A stretch of DNA of 64,000 bases from Kitasatospora sp. Root107 (GTDB lineage: Bacteria; Actinomycetota; Actinomycetes; Streptomycetales; Streptomycetaceae). Shown here in pieces: positions 1 to 8,157 of the stretch; position 1 is the first letter of the stretch, and each line of letters starts with the position of its first letter. The notes under the pieces were generated by a model that was not told where the DNA came from, made no database searches, and saw nothing but the letters and a program-made list of their open reading frames with translations. The stretch lies in NCBI RefSeq assembly GCF_001424875.1, contig NZ_LMCT01000012.1, positions 273,850 through 337,849 of the forward strand, read 5' to 3'. Made by a program: the position numbers and the translations under genes.

Positions 1-1682
1 TCGTCCCACTTCTGCCGGAGTTCGTCCGTGCTGTCGCGCTCGACCGCGACGGTCAGCGCCTCCAGGGTGTCCGGCTTGAAGGCCTGGGCGTAGCCGAGCG
101 CGCGCAGGGTCGGCTTGTGCAGCTTGGAGACCAGCACGATGCCGTGCACCTTCGACGGGCGGACTGACTCCTCGTGCGGGTCGTCGACCGCCAGCTCCTC
201 CGCCGTCCGGTCGTAGTGGCGCCGGATGCCGTGCATCATCAGCCAGAGCACGACCGCCGCCAGTACGGCCAGCCAGGCACCCTGGGTGAACTTGGTGGCC
301 AGCACGATCACCAGCACCAGGCCGGTCACCACCGCGCCCAGCGCGTTGATCACCCGGGCCCGGTGCGCGTCGCGTCGCGCCTGCCGGGTGGGGTGCTCGC
401 GCAGGGTGCGGTTCCAGTGCCGGACCATGCCGATCTGGGACAGCGTGAAGGAGGTGAACACGCCGAGGATGTAGAGGTGGATCAGGCTGGTGACGTTGGC
501 GTCGTAGAGCCAGAGCAGCCCGCCGGCCACCACGGCCAGCGCGATGATGCCGTTGGAGAAGGCCAGGCGGTCGCCGCGGGTGTGCAGCTGCCGTGGCAGG
601 TAACGGTGTTCGGCCAGGATCGAGGCCAGCAGCGGGAAGCCGTTGAACGCGGTGTTCGCCGCCAGGACCAGGACCAGCGCGGTGGCTGCCTGGATCAGGT
701 AGAACGGGATGCTGTCGCTGCCGCCGAAGATCGCCGCCGCCAGCTGGGCGATCACGGTCTGCTGCGGTGTGTCGCAGTCCCCGGTGTATCCGATCAGCTG
801 GCAGGTGTCGTCCGTGATGTGCACCTTGGCGACCATCGCCAGCGTGGTGATCCCCGAGAACATCGCGATCGCGGTGATGCCCATCACGGCCATCGTGGTG
901 GCGGCGTTCCGCGACTTCGGCTTCCGGAACGCCGGCACCCCGTTCGAGATCGCCTCCACCCCGGTCAGCGCCGTACACCCGGAGGCGAACGCCCGCAGCG
1001 CCAGCATCAGCAGCGCGAACCCGGCGAAGGTCTCCTCCCCCGGCTCCGGCGTGATCCCGTACTTGGCGCTCTCGGCCACCGGCGCGTCCCCGAGCAGGTA
1101 CCGGACCAGCCCCGTGCCCACCATGATCAGGATGCCGCCGATGAAGAGATAGGTCGGCGCGGCGAAGGCGTTGCCCGACTCCCGTACGCCGCGCAGGTTC
1201 ATCGCCGCCAGCAGCGCCACGAAGCCGACCGCCATCACCACCCGGTAGTCCACCAGGCTCGGCAGCGCGGAGATGATGTTCGCCACCCCGGAGGCGACCG
1301 ACACCGCCACCGTCATCACGTAGTCGACCAGCAGCGAAGCCGCCACCACCAGACCCGAGTTGGGGCCGAGGTTCCTGGACACCACCTCGTAGGAGCCACC
1401 ACCGCTCGGGTAGGCGTGCACCACCTGACGGTACGACAGCACCACGACCACCATCAGCGCCACGACCGCGAGCGCGACCCACGGGGTGAGGTAGAGGAAC
1501 GCCGTACCGCCGACGGTCAGCACCAGCAGGATCTCCTGGGTCGCGTACGCGACGGAGGAGAGCGGGTCGGACGCGAAGATCGGCAACGCCAGGCGCTTGG
1601 GGAGCAGGGTCTCGCCCAGCTCCTCGCTGCGCATGGCCCGGCCGATCACGAGGCGCTTCAGCGCCTGGGGCACGTTGAACAC
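1..1682 (-). CDS. APC-superfamily amino-acid permease (C-terminus outside window)
   Basis: About 560 residues are visible; the gene runs off the left edge, so the C-terminal end is missing. The N-terminal part matches the Streptomyces APC permeases that carry the LGETLLPKRLALPIFASDPL block before the first membrane helix, followed by about twelve hydrophobic segments. After these comes a cytoplasmic domain (TVAVERDSTDELRQKWDE at the edge). It should import amino acids or related solutes by proton coupling; the substrate cannot be read from sequence. I chose the GTG at 1682 because homologues begin close before this conserved block, but no clear ribosome binding site is seen and the frame stays open upstream. 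It is divergent from sodF. Confidence 0.85.
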   Translation of the reverse strand, partial: MFNVPQALKRLVIGRAMRSEELGETLLPKRLALPIFASDPLSSVAYATQEILLVLTVGGTAFLYLTPWVALAVVALMVVVVLSYRQVVHAYPSGGGSYEVVSRNLGPNSGLVVAASLLVDYVMTVAVSVASGVANIISALPSLVDYRVVMAVGFVALLAAMNLRGVRESGNAFAAPTYLFIGGILIMVGTGLVRYLLGDAPVAESAKYGITPEPGEETFAGFALLMLALRAFASGCTALTGVEAISNGVPAFRKPKSRNAATTMAVMGITAIAMFSGITTLAMVAKVHITDDTCQLIGYTGDCDTPQQTVIAQLAAAIFGGSDSIPFYLIQAATALVLVLAANTAFNGFPLLASILAEHRYLPRQLHTRGDRLAFSNGIIALAVVAGGLLWLYDANVTSLIHLYILGVFTSFTLSQIGMVRHWNRTLREHPTRQARRDAHRARVINALGAVVTGLVLVIVLATKFTQGAWLAVLAAVVLWLMMHGIRRHYDRTAEELAVDDPHEESVRPSKVHGIVLVSKLHKPTLRALGYAQAFKPDTLEALTVAVERDSTDELRQKWD

Positions 1683-2025
1683 ACTGGCGAGCGTAAGTGC
1701 CGGGGCGTCAGGTTTCCGGGGCCAGCGGATGTCCGGCGTGTCCCGATTCGTACCTGACGGGCACTCACCCGGTCCGCCTGGTCTGCCTGGTGGTGGGGGT
1801 GGCGGACCGGACGTCCCGGCGGGCGCCGGTTGGGAAGACGATCAGCACGGGCGGAGGGACCCCCGGCGCGACGGCCGGGACGTACGTCAGCAGGCGGCTG
1901 GACACGGGCCGGCCACCCCCGCTCGACACTCTGCTGCCATCTGAATGTAATTGCAAGGTATACGCAATAGTGTTGGCCCGGCATGCCGCAGACCCCTACG
2001 CACAGCAACTAGGAGCCCTCTACTC
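1683..2025. other. Divergent intergenic region, permease/sodF
   Basis: This 343-bp region separates the divergently transcribed permease and superoxide dismutase genes. I see no convincing gene here. Its right end is locally AT-richer, contains the Nur-like box listed separately, and ends in an AGGAG ribosome binding site at 2011-2015. Confidence 0.7.
1951..1967 (+). promoter_or_regulatory. Candidate Nur (nickel-responsive Fur-family) box upstream of sodF
   Basis: The sequence TTGCAA-N5-ACGCAA lies 59 bp before the sodF start codon. The Nur box as I recall it from Streptomyces coelicolor is tTGCaa-N5-ttGCAA; this site keeps the GCAA/TGC core and the spacing and differs at two weak positions. 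In Streptomyces, nickel-bound Nur represses the iron-type superoxide dismutase gene so that the nickel enzyme is used when nickel is available. The position close to the start fits a promoter-blocking operator. Confidence 0.6.
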
Positions 2026-2628
2026 ATGGGTCAGTACACGCTCCCCGATCTGCCCTACGACTACTCCGCGCTGGAGAAGGCGATGTCCGCCGAGATCCTC
2101 GAGCTGCACCACTCCAAGCACCACGCCGCCTACGTGGCCGGCGCCAACACCACCCTCGAGCAGCTCGCCGAAGCCCGCGAGAAGGAGAACTTCGGCGGCC
2201 TGGTCGGCCTCCAGAAGACCCTCGGCTTCCACCTCTCCGGCCACGTCCTGCACTCCCTCTTCTGGGAGAACCTCTCCCCCGACGGCGGCGACCGCCCCGA
2301 CGGCGCCCTCGGCGACGCCATTACCGAACACTTCGGCAGCTTCGAGGCCTTCAAGAAGCAACTCACCGCCGCCACCGTCGGCGTCCAGGGCTCAGGCTGG
2401 GGCATCCTCTCCTGGGAACCCCTCGGCCAACGCCTCATCGTCGAGCAGGTCTACGACCACCACGGCAACGTCGGCCAGGGCACCACCCCGCTCCTCGCCT
2501 TCGACGCCTGGGAGCACGCCTACTACCTCCAGTACCGCAACGTCCGCCCCGACTACGTCACCCGCCTCTGGGACATCGTCAACTGGACCGACGTCACCAC
2601 CCGCTTCACCACCGCCACGGGCGCCTGA
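2026..2628 (+). CDS. sodF: Superoxide dismutase, Fe/Mn family
   Basis: A 200-residue cytoplasmic enzyme that converts superoxide to hydrogen peroxide and oxygen. The family metal ligands are present: the first His of LHHSKHH near residue 28, the His of GHVLHSLFW, and the Asp and His of DAWEHAYY near the C-terminus. The length is normal for the family. The start ATG follows AGGAG with 10 nt spacing. By Streptomyces convention this is the iron/zinc enzyme (SodF); metal choice cannot be decided from sequence alone. The upstream Nur-like box suggests nickel-dependent repression. Confidence 0.93.
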   Translation: MGQYTLPDLPYDYSALEKAMSAEILELHHSKHHAAYVAGANTTLEQLAEAREKENFGGLVGLQKTLGFHLSGHVLHSLFWENLSPDGGDRPDGALGDAITEHFGSFEAFKKQLTAATVGVQGSGWGILSWEPLGQRLIVEQVYDHHGNVGQGTTPLLAFDAWEHAYYLQYRNVRPDYVTRLWDIVNWTDVTTRFTTATGA

Positions 2629-2745
2629 CCCAGCCTGCCCCTGGTGACAGCTCTGAGCCTCGCCCCTCAAACTGAGCGGCGAGGCTCAGCCTGCGTAGCC
2701 CCGGCCCCGCCCTCAGATGTCACTCGAGTGCCATACCGTACGGCC

Positions 2746-4437
2746 ATGGAACTGGGCGCTATCACGCGAGCAGACGTGCTCGAAGTACTCGGAGAGCACG
2801 ACACCCTCGGCGAAGAAACCTTCCGAAGCACCCACGGCTACCGTGAGGCCTCCGGGTTCGTAGTCGCACATGAAGGCCAGGAGTACGAGGCCAAGGCCAT
2901 CGCGGGCGTCGCGCACCGTTACACGTTCGGGAGAGCTCTCAAGCCGAACGAGTTCAGCGGCGACCAGCAGAACGCAGTCGCTTGGCTGGAACGCGAGGGC
3001 TTCACCGTGCTGAAGGTCTCCAAGTCCTTCGTCAGGCGCATTGGCGATGTGCGCCCCAAGAAAGCTGGCGATTCCCTAGCCACCCACAAGGCCCTGTTGC
3101 TGCTGTGGGCCATCGGGCGTGCGCTGGCAGGCGCGCCTCGCGCAGCTTCCTGGTCTGACACCCGGTCTGCACTGTCCCCGCTGCTGGAAAAGTACGGAGA
3201 TACGCAGGACGGTGCCAAGGACGCGCTCTACCCATTCGCGACGCTCACGCGCGATGACCTGTGGGTCATGCCGCAGGTCACCGCTACTCGTCCGGGCTCC
3301 GTCAGCCAGGAACTGCGTCACACCCTGGAATCGCTGAACCCGAAAGCCGGACTGCCGGAGAGCGACTACGAGTTGCTGAAGGCATACCCAGCAGTCGCTG
3401 CCGAGGCAGCGGCGGGGCTCCTGCTCCGCTACTTCTCCCCACTGCCGGGCGACCTCCTAGAAGACCTGGGACTGCACGACCTGCTGACGAGCCGGTGGGC
3501 CAACGCACTGCGTCCACTCTGCGGGGAACGTTTCAAAGACCGAACCGCCATCTGGCAGACCTACGGCGGGCAGAAGGTGGCCGGAATCGGCCACCTGAAC
3601 GATGGCATCCTCAGCGTGTTCTCGGACGACAAGGGCCCGTATGCCGATGGCCGACTCCCCGACACCAACTGGATCTCCTACGTTGGCGACGGACTCTCAG
3701 GCGACCAGCAACTTGTCGCCGGCAACCAAGTCCTGACAGAGCATCAAGCTGCGCAACGGCCCTTGCGCTACTGGCACATGCCATATAAGGGCGAGTTCAC
3801 CTTCGAGACGTGGGCTGTCGTCGTCCAGCTTCGTCGACGCTGGGGGCAGGGGAAGGACAAGGCGTGGCGCCGTGAATTCCTCTGGATCCTGGCGCCCGTC
3901 CCCTCGCCCTCCCCTGAGAGCTGGCCAACCGATGTACTGGAGGCGCTCGCCAGCGACACCGGCGAGATCCATGACGACACGACGGACTACCAGCCAGGCG
4001 ACGTCGACCCCGCCCAACGGTCCACACAGGAAACCGACCAGGCCGCATACCGGCGCCTGGCCGAGGCTGCCGAGCGCCGGTCCGCAGAGCGACACAACGC
4101 CAGGCAGCAGTCCACCGTGGACCGTCACCTACGGAGCCGCAGCGCCCGAGCCGCGGTGATACGCCGCAGCGGGGGGCGCTGCGAAAACCCAGGCTGCGCC
4201 GGCCACCCCTCAGAACTCACCACCGCCGGACGACCAATCCTGCAGGTAGACCACGTCCACGACCTGGCCAAGGGTGGGATAGACCTCCCACCCAACATGA
4301 TTGCCCTCTGCCCCAACTGCCATGCACTGAAGACACATGGTGCAAACAAGGATCGGCTCAGCCGCACCCTCGCAAAGACCGCCCGTCGCCTGCACCTAGC
4401 GGCGATCAGCGACGAAGCAGACTCGCTCCCCCTCTGA
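2746..4437 (+). CDS. ScoMcrA-like type IV (modification-dependent) restriction endonuclease
   Basis: A 563-residue protein with the four-part build of S. coelicolor ScoMcrA. Residues 1-95 are the N-terminal head domain (start LGAITRADVLEVLGEHD, then YEAKAIAGVAH). Residues 110-225 resemble the sulfur-binding domain (THKALLLLWAIGR). Residues about 262-385 resemble an SRA-type modified-base domain (GDGLSGDQQLVAGNQVL). Residues about 478-533 form an HNH nuclease with RCENPGC, VDHVHDLAKGG and NMIALCPNCHALKTHG. ScoMcrA cuts near phosphorothioate-modified or 5-methylcytosine DNA, so this is probably a defence gene against modified foreign DNA. I chose the ATG at 2746 because it matches the family start. 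It has no companion methylase, as expected of type IV enzymes. It lies next to a tRNA-Tyr insertion hotspot, just outside the recognised att repeat. Confidence 0.85.
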   Translation: MELGAITRADVLEVLGEHDTLGEETFRSTHGYREASGFVVAHEGQEYEAKAIAGVAHRYTFGRALKPNEFSGDQQNAVAWLEREGFTVLKVSKSFVRRIGDVRPKKAGDSLATHKALLLLWAIGRALAGAPRAASWSDTRSALSPLLEKYGDTQDGAKDALYPFATLTRDDLWVMPQVTATRPGSVSQELRHTLESLNPKAGLPESDYELLKAYPAVAAEAAAGLLLRYFSPLPGDLLEDLGLHDLLTSRWANALRPLCGERFKDRTAIWQTYGGQKVAGIGHLNDGILSVFSDDKGPYADGRLPDTNWISYVGDGLSGDQQLVAGNQVLTEHQAAQRPLRYWHMPYKGEFTFETWAVVVQLRRRWGQGKDKAWRREFLWILAPVPSPSPESWPTDVLEALASDTGEIHDDTTDYQPGDVDPAQRSTQETDQAAYRRLAEAAERRSAERHNARQQSTVDRHLRSRSARAAVIRRSGGRCENPGCAGHPSELTTAGRPILQVDHVHDLAKGGIDLPPNMIALCPNCHALKTHGANKDRLSRTLAKTARRLHLAAISDEADSLPL

Positions 4438-4527
4438 GCTCTGCTGGGCACTTCGCGGTGCCATTCCGGCCAACGCCGGTAGGGCACCGTGACTGAACAG
4501 CCCATCGCCTTCGGCGACCGGGCTACG

Positions 4528-4574
4528 AATAAGGGCCCCTGGCCGGCATTTCCGCCCGGCGAGGGGCCCTTATT
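4528..4574 (-). terminator. Hairpin beside the left tRNA-Tyr repeat (probable original tRNA terminator)
   Basis: Perfect 13-bp arms (4528-4540 and 4562-4574) with GC-rich extension into the loop. Its sequence is closely related to the hairpin at 6491-6534 that follows the intact tRNA-Tyr, and its position relative to the tRNA-like repeat is the same. The simplest reading is that this is the ancestral terminator of tRNA-Tyr, displaced by the insertion. It could also end transcripts of the restriction gene. Confidence 0.6.
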
Positions 4575-4588
4575 CGCCCTACAGCTGA

Positions 4589-4630
4589 TGCAGGGTTCGA
4601 TCCTGCGCAGCTTGCGCGGCAGATTTACAG
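4589..4630 (-). repeat. Left direct repeat (att site), truncated 3' half of tRNA-Tyr
   Basis: These 42 bp match 6550-6591 with two mismatches, and the last 22 bp (4609-4630) are identical. They correspond to the T-arm, variable arm and anticodon stem-loop of tRNA-Tyr. No acceptor stem or 5' half is present, so this is not a working tRNA. A partial tRNA duplicate at this distance is the usual mark of tyrosine-integrase insertion into a tRNA 3' end. Confidence 0.82.
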
Positions 4631-4833
4631 GCGCTGGCCAAACTGCGTTTGACCTGCTGCGGACCAACAACGCACAAACCATGGTCCGCGATTGGTCCGG
4701 ATCGTGGCATTCCAACCCCGCCACTCCCCGGATCTCTCACGCAGTCAGCGAATTAGGACCTTTCGTCCCGAAGCAACTCGGGCAACTAGACGCTCAATAC
4801 TACTGGGGGCTCTTTCGCTCGCGACTACGCCCC

Positions 4834-4980
4834 TCACGGTCGCCGGACCTGTGCAATCGCAGCATGGCAAATACCTGGCAGCGCCCGCGCCGGCACCCGG
4901 AGCACCACCACGATGATGATCAACATCGTGGGCCAAGCGAGGGACTGCAGGGTTGACAGGTCATGGGGCAGAGGCGTCAT
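4834..4980 (-). CDS. Possible small single-span membrane protein
   Basis: A 48-residue frame starting at an ATG with one hydrophobic segment (LAWPTMLIIIVVVLRVPA) and a basic tail. Small proteins with a WP-hydrophobic-R/K-P pattern are common in actinobacterial accessory elements, but this one is short, lacks a clear ribosome binding site and sits in degraded DNA. It may be a truncated remnant or a chance frame. I do not recognise a function. Confidence 0.2.
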   Translation of the reverse strand: MTPLPHDLSTLQSLAWPTMLIIIVVVLRVPARALPGICHAAIAQVRRP

Positions 4981-5638
4981 GCTCACTGTGATGGTTCCCT
5001 TCGTAGGACTGTCATAGCCCGCCACGCCGCGCATGGTTGTCCAGACCCCTGCGGCGTCGGCGGGCTTCGTTATGTTCCCTTAGCTTGAGGCACGAGCTAG
5101 GGCGCCTACCACTGGCTGACCCTGGCGAAGCCTGGCGAAGTGGTCGTGGTGCATGGCGGGACTATGGCGGTTTTTTGCCTCATGAGTCACAAGAGTTCCT
5201 CCCAGCCCCATACGCCACAGGAGATATACAACAAATGCTCGAATGGTGACGTGAGCAACATTTGACTCGCGGGTGGTGGAGCGGTTTTGCCGGTGCCCTG
5301 TCTGATCTGGGTCCGAGCATGATCGGGGGGCCGTAAGCTCATCGCGTCTCGGTCAGGGCCTTGCTCGGTGCGGGTCCCGGTCCCGACACGTGGGTAACCG
5401 TGGAACCGCCCGCCGCCAGCCACGGCGGGGTTGGCCACCCCTCTGACCGTTCCTCGCCTGGCGCGGCTGGCCGCCGCCGAAGCGGGGCGAAGACAGGAGC
5501 GACGGCGAGCGGCTGAGGCCGCGCGCGCCTTGAACCCGTAGAGAAGATTTTTGCGCACTCCTTCTCATCACTCCCTTTCCTCGCTCTCCCATGCACTTCC
5601 GGCCCGCCCGCCGCTAGGCTCGGCAGCTTGAGCTGACT

Positions 5639-6391
5639 GTGCTTCACATCCTGTGCGGGGCCCGCGGATACCATCACCCAGCTCGTGACCCGCGCCGCCG
5701 TAGCTCTGGGTGCGCAGACCACCTACGTGACGAACCAGATGATGGAGCGGAGCAGGCGAAGGACGGACTCCAGGTCCGCTGGGATAAGAAGACGCTCGAC
5801 ACCTACGTCGAGTACGCCGGTGATATTCGGTCCTGCGTCTACGCAAATGTGCTGGCCTACTCGGCAACTCACGACATCAGGGCGATGCCGCGCACCGAAC
5901 ATGACCTGCTGATGGACCTGACCGATGCGGAGCGCCGTCGGGCCCTGGCCTTTGAGCAGCTGATGATGCTCGCTGACGAGGACCGGATCGAGGCCGGCCA
6001 CGCGCCGGTCCTGGTGCGGCTGCTCCGCGAGCACATCGAGAAGTACGGCACAGCGCCGGACGAGCGGCTGTTCCAGACCTTCGGGGGCGGCCTGGTCCAG
6101 GAGAGTTCGAACGGTGTCGTCTGGTCCAAGGCCCATGCCGAGGCACTGACTCCCGAACAGCGCGAGACGTCGCTCTGCGAGCGTCCGTACGACTGGCGGC
6201 ACGCCGGGATCTCAGGCTGGCTGGCTTCCGGTGTCGCGCCGGCCGAGTGCGCTCGCCGGGCCGGGCACAGCATTGCCGTGCTCCACCGGGTCTATGCGAA
6301 GTGCATCCACGGGGATGAGGAGCGGGCCAATCAGCTGATCGGCCAGTGGCTCGACGGCCGCGCTCGGCCGGCCCCTGAGTCTGGTCCGTGA
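5639..6391 (+). pseudogene. Tyrosine-recombinase integrase fragment (C-terminal catalytic part), chimeric N-terminus
   Basis: The last 125 or so residues are clearly the C-terminal part of an actinobacterial phage or plasmid integrase: LFQT, GVVWSKAHAEALTPEQR, then RPYDWRHAGISGWLASGV (catalytic R and H), RRAGHSIAVLHRVYAK (catalytic H and Tyr). The arm-binding and core-binding domains and the first catalytic Arg are missing. The upstream part (DTYVEYAGDIRSCVYANVL to EQLMMLADEDRIEAG) does not look like an integrase and probably comes from another gene joined by deletion near 6000. The frame before about 5770 looks non-coding. It lies immediately inside the right att copy, the usual place for such a gene. 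It should be inactive. Confidence 0.75.
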
Positions 6392-6490
6392 CTGGTCCGG
6401 AAGTGCTGGTCGGACCTGCGATCCGGGCGAGACGGGGTGAGACAAGCCGCACAAAACGGGTGACTTTTGTGAAGGTCATCCAGACACAAC

Positions 6491-6534
6491 AGAAGGGCCC
6501 CTGACCGGCGTTTCCGCTGGTCAGGGGCCCTTCT
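6491..6534 (-). terminator. Terminator hairpin downstream of tRNA-Tyr
   Basis: Perfect 16-bp arms (6491-6506 and 6519-6534) with a 12-nt loop, 9 nt beyond the 3' end of the tRNA on the minus strand. It ends the tRNA transcript and may also serve the convergent integrase fragment. It resembles the hairpin at 4528-4574, showing that the duplicated att region extends past the tRNA itself. Confidence 0.75.
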
Positions 6535-6542
6535 TTATCCTG

Positions 6543-6623
6543 TGGCTGGTGCAGGGTTCGAACCTGCGTAGCTTGCGCGGCAGATTTACAGTCTGCTCCC
6601 TTTGGCCGCTCGGGCAACCAGCC
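6543..6623 (-). tRNA. tRNA-Tyr (GTA)
   Basis: Read on the minus strand, the 7-bp acceptor stem GGCTGGT/ACCAGCC closes a standard cloverleaf. It has anticodon loop CTGTAAATC (anticodon GTA), a long variable arm typical of bacterial tRNA-Tyr, and a T-arm with GGTTCGAACC. The 3' CCA is not encoded. Its 3' half is duplicated at 4589-4630, so the gene is the attachment site of the neighbouring element. Confidence 0.95.
6550..6591 (-). repeat. Right direct repeat (att site) within tRNA-Tyr
   Basis: This is the copy of the 42-bp repeat embedded in the intact tRNA-Tyr, covering the anticodon arm through the T-arm. It differs from the left copy at two positions in the T-arm and variable arm. The exact crossover probably lies in the identical 22 bp at 6570-6591. 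Confidence 0.82.
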
Positions 6624-6839
6624 AGGATGGTGTCTTGCGGGGCGCTGCCCCGTTCGACCTCGTAAACGATACCTGATGGATGGGGGTGCTTCGCCACTTG
6701 GTTGGTCACGTGATGATCAAGGGGATGGGGCGTGGCTGGCGGGGGTGGGCGGGGGCGGGGGTGGATAGGCTTGGGCGGCGCCTGCTCCGTTGGGGTGGGG
6801 GCGGACAGTGAAGCCAGAGCATCAAGGAGACCAAGACAC

Positions 6840-7328
6840 ATGGCCGACTCCAGTTTCGACATCGTCTCGAAGGTCGAGTGGCAGGAGGTCGACAACGCGA
6901 TCAACCAGACCTCCCGCGAGATCGCCACCCGGTTCGACTTCAAGAACGTCGGCGGCGAGGTCAAGCGGTCGGGCGAGAAGATCGAGATGAAGGCCAACGG
7001 CGAGGAGCGCGTCAAGGCGATCCTGGACGTGCTGAAGGACAAGTTCATCAAGCGTGGCCTGTCGCTGAAGGCGCTCGACGCAGGCGAGCCGCAGCTCTCC
7101 GGCAAGGAGTACCGGATCACCGCGGACGTGAAGGAGGGCATCTCCCAGGACGACGCGAAGAAGGTCGCGAAGATCATCCGTGACGAGGGCCCGAAGGGCG
7201 TCAAGGCGCAGGTTCAGGGTGACGAGCTGCGGGTCAGCTCGAAGAGCCGTGATGACCTGCAGACCATTCAGGCGCTGCTCAAGGGCAAGGACCTGGAGTT
7301 CGCGATCCAGTTCGTGAACTACCGCTGA
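6840..7328 (+). CDS. YajQ family nucleotide-binding protein
   Basis: A 162-residue soluble protein that aligns over its whole length with the YajQ (DUF520) family: start [20 protein letters not shown], middle [11 protein letters not shown], end [25 protein letters not shown]. Members bind nucleotides; Xanthomonas homologues bind cyclic di-GMP and act as effectors, but the role in actinobacteria is unknown. The ATG follows AAGGAG at 6824-6829. The gene is highly conserved and next to tRNA-Tyr, so it marks the undisturbed chromosomal flank of the insertion. Confidence 0.95.
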   Translation: MADSSFDIVSKVEWQEVDNAINQTSREIATRFDFKNVGGEVKRSGEKIEMKANGEERVKAILDVLKDKFIKRGLSLKALDAGEPQLSGKEYRITADVKEGISQDDAKKVAKIIRDEGPKGVKAQVQGDELRVSSKSRDDLQTIQALLKGKDLEFAIQFVNYR

Positions 7329-7378
7329 CGCTGCGGCAGCGACGCCGTCGGGGCCCGGACCGTGCACGTGAGTGGGGG

Positions 7379-8026
7379 TCAGCCGGTGACCAAGGCGGTC
7401 GCGGTGGCCACGGTGGCGGTGACGGTGCTGGTGGAGAGCGGCGGGACCGCGTCCTTGACGGCCGTCGGGTCCGGCTTGGTGGCGGTGGCCTTGGTGACCA
7501 GGTCGGCCGCGGACTTCTGGACCTGGTCGAGGGCGTCCGCCGGGTTGGCCGGCAGCGGCGGGACGACCCGTGCGTCGCCGACCGGCAGGCCGGGGACGGT
7601 CGCCGGGACCGGGACCGGGGGAGCCGGCAGCAGGGCCAGCAGCGACTTCACCGCGGCCTGCAGGTCGGCCAGTTGCTTCTGCAGGGCGGCCGGGTCGGGG
7701 GCGGCGGAGGTCGCGGAGGTCACCAGCTTGGTGATCTGGCCGAGGACGTCGCCGAGCGAGCCGAGCACCGCGAGGTTCTTGGCCGGATCGGGGACGGCCG
7801 GGAGGTCGACGCCGCCCGGGGGTTTCACGGGCAGGTCGACCGGGGGCTGCACCGGCAGGTCGGGAGCCGGCGGAACGATCGGCGGCAGCGGGAGGGGCAG
7901 GGCGAGGGGACGGATGGTGGTCGCCGCGGCGGTGTCGGCAGCGTTGGCGACGGTGACGGACGTGGCGGTGACCGTGGCGAGGCCAAGGGTTGCGGTCAGC
8001 ACGACGGCCGTCCAGGTGGCACGCAT
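7379..8026 (-). CDS. Secreted Pro/Ala-rich protein of unknown function
   Basis: A 215-residue protein with a Sec signal peptide (basic MRA, hydrophobic core, cleavage probably after ANA near residue 29). It continues with a proline-rich stretch (LPLPLPPIVPPAPDLPVQPP) and a helix-rich Ala/Leu region containing LQKQLADLQAAVKSLL. There is no catalytic motif, membrane anchor or sorting signal. Short secreted proteins of this kind are frequent in Streptomyces; the function is not known. It is convergent with the YajQ gene. Confidence 0.75.
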   Translation of the reverse strand: MRATWTAVVLTATLGLATVTATSVTVANAADTAAATTIRPLALPLPLPPIVPPAPDLPVQPPVDLPVKPPGGVDLPAVPDPAKNLAVLGSLGDVLGQITKLVTSATSAAPDPAALQKQLADLQAAVKSLLALLPAPPVPVPATVPGLPVGDARVVPPLPANPADALDQVQKSAADLVTKATATKPDPTAVKDAVPPLSTSTVTATVATATALVTG

Positions 8027-8157
8027 GGGATGCGCTTCCTCTCAGTGAAGTTCAGGCGGAATCGCCTGAACTTCACGTTGGGCCACCGCACCTGCCCCGG
8101 CCACTGCTTGTACGCCGAATGGTCCGGGACCCGGACGCCAGAACGGTCTTGGCCAGG

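Larger units (their letters stand above)
4438..5638. other. Gene-poor stretch with att-like repeat and decayed sequence
   Basis: About 1.2 kb without a confident gene. It holds a strong hairpin (4528-4574), the left copy of the tRNA-Tyr 3' repeat (4589-4630), and DNA of lower GC and poorer coding bias than the surroundings, with many short frames on both strands. This fits the remains of an integrated element whose genes have been deleted or scrambled. One possible small membrane-protein frame is listed separately. Confidence 0.6.
4589..6591. mobile_element. Relic of a tRNA-Tyr-integrated element
   Basis: The roughly 2-kb segment is bounded by the 42-bp tRNA-Tyr repeat and contains a C-terminal integrase fragment reading towards the tRNA end. 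The rest is largely non-coding. The intact tRNA gene is at the right boundary and the truncated copy at the left. This matches an element that brought its own tRNA 3' end and terminator. The lack of replication, transfer or phage genes implies large internal deletions, so the relic is presumably immobile. The type (integrative plasmid, phage or ICE) cannot be told. Confidence 0.72.

Noticed and set aside
4489..4956. Plus-strand frame over the left att repeat
   Set aside because: It runs across the hairpin and the tRNA fragment and encodes no recognisable sequence.
5210..5250. AGGAGATATAC followed by ATG, resembling a common engineered ribosome binding site
   Set aside because: The reading frame stops after four codons and nothing around it looks like vector sequence; a chance match.
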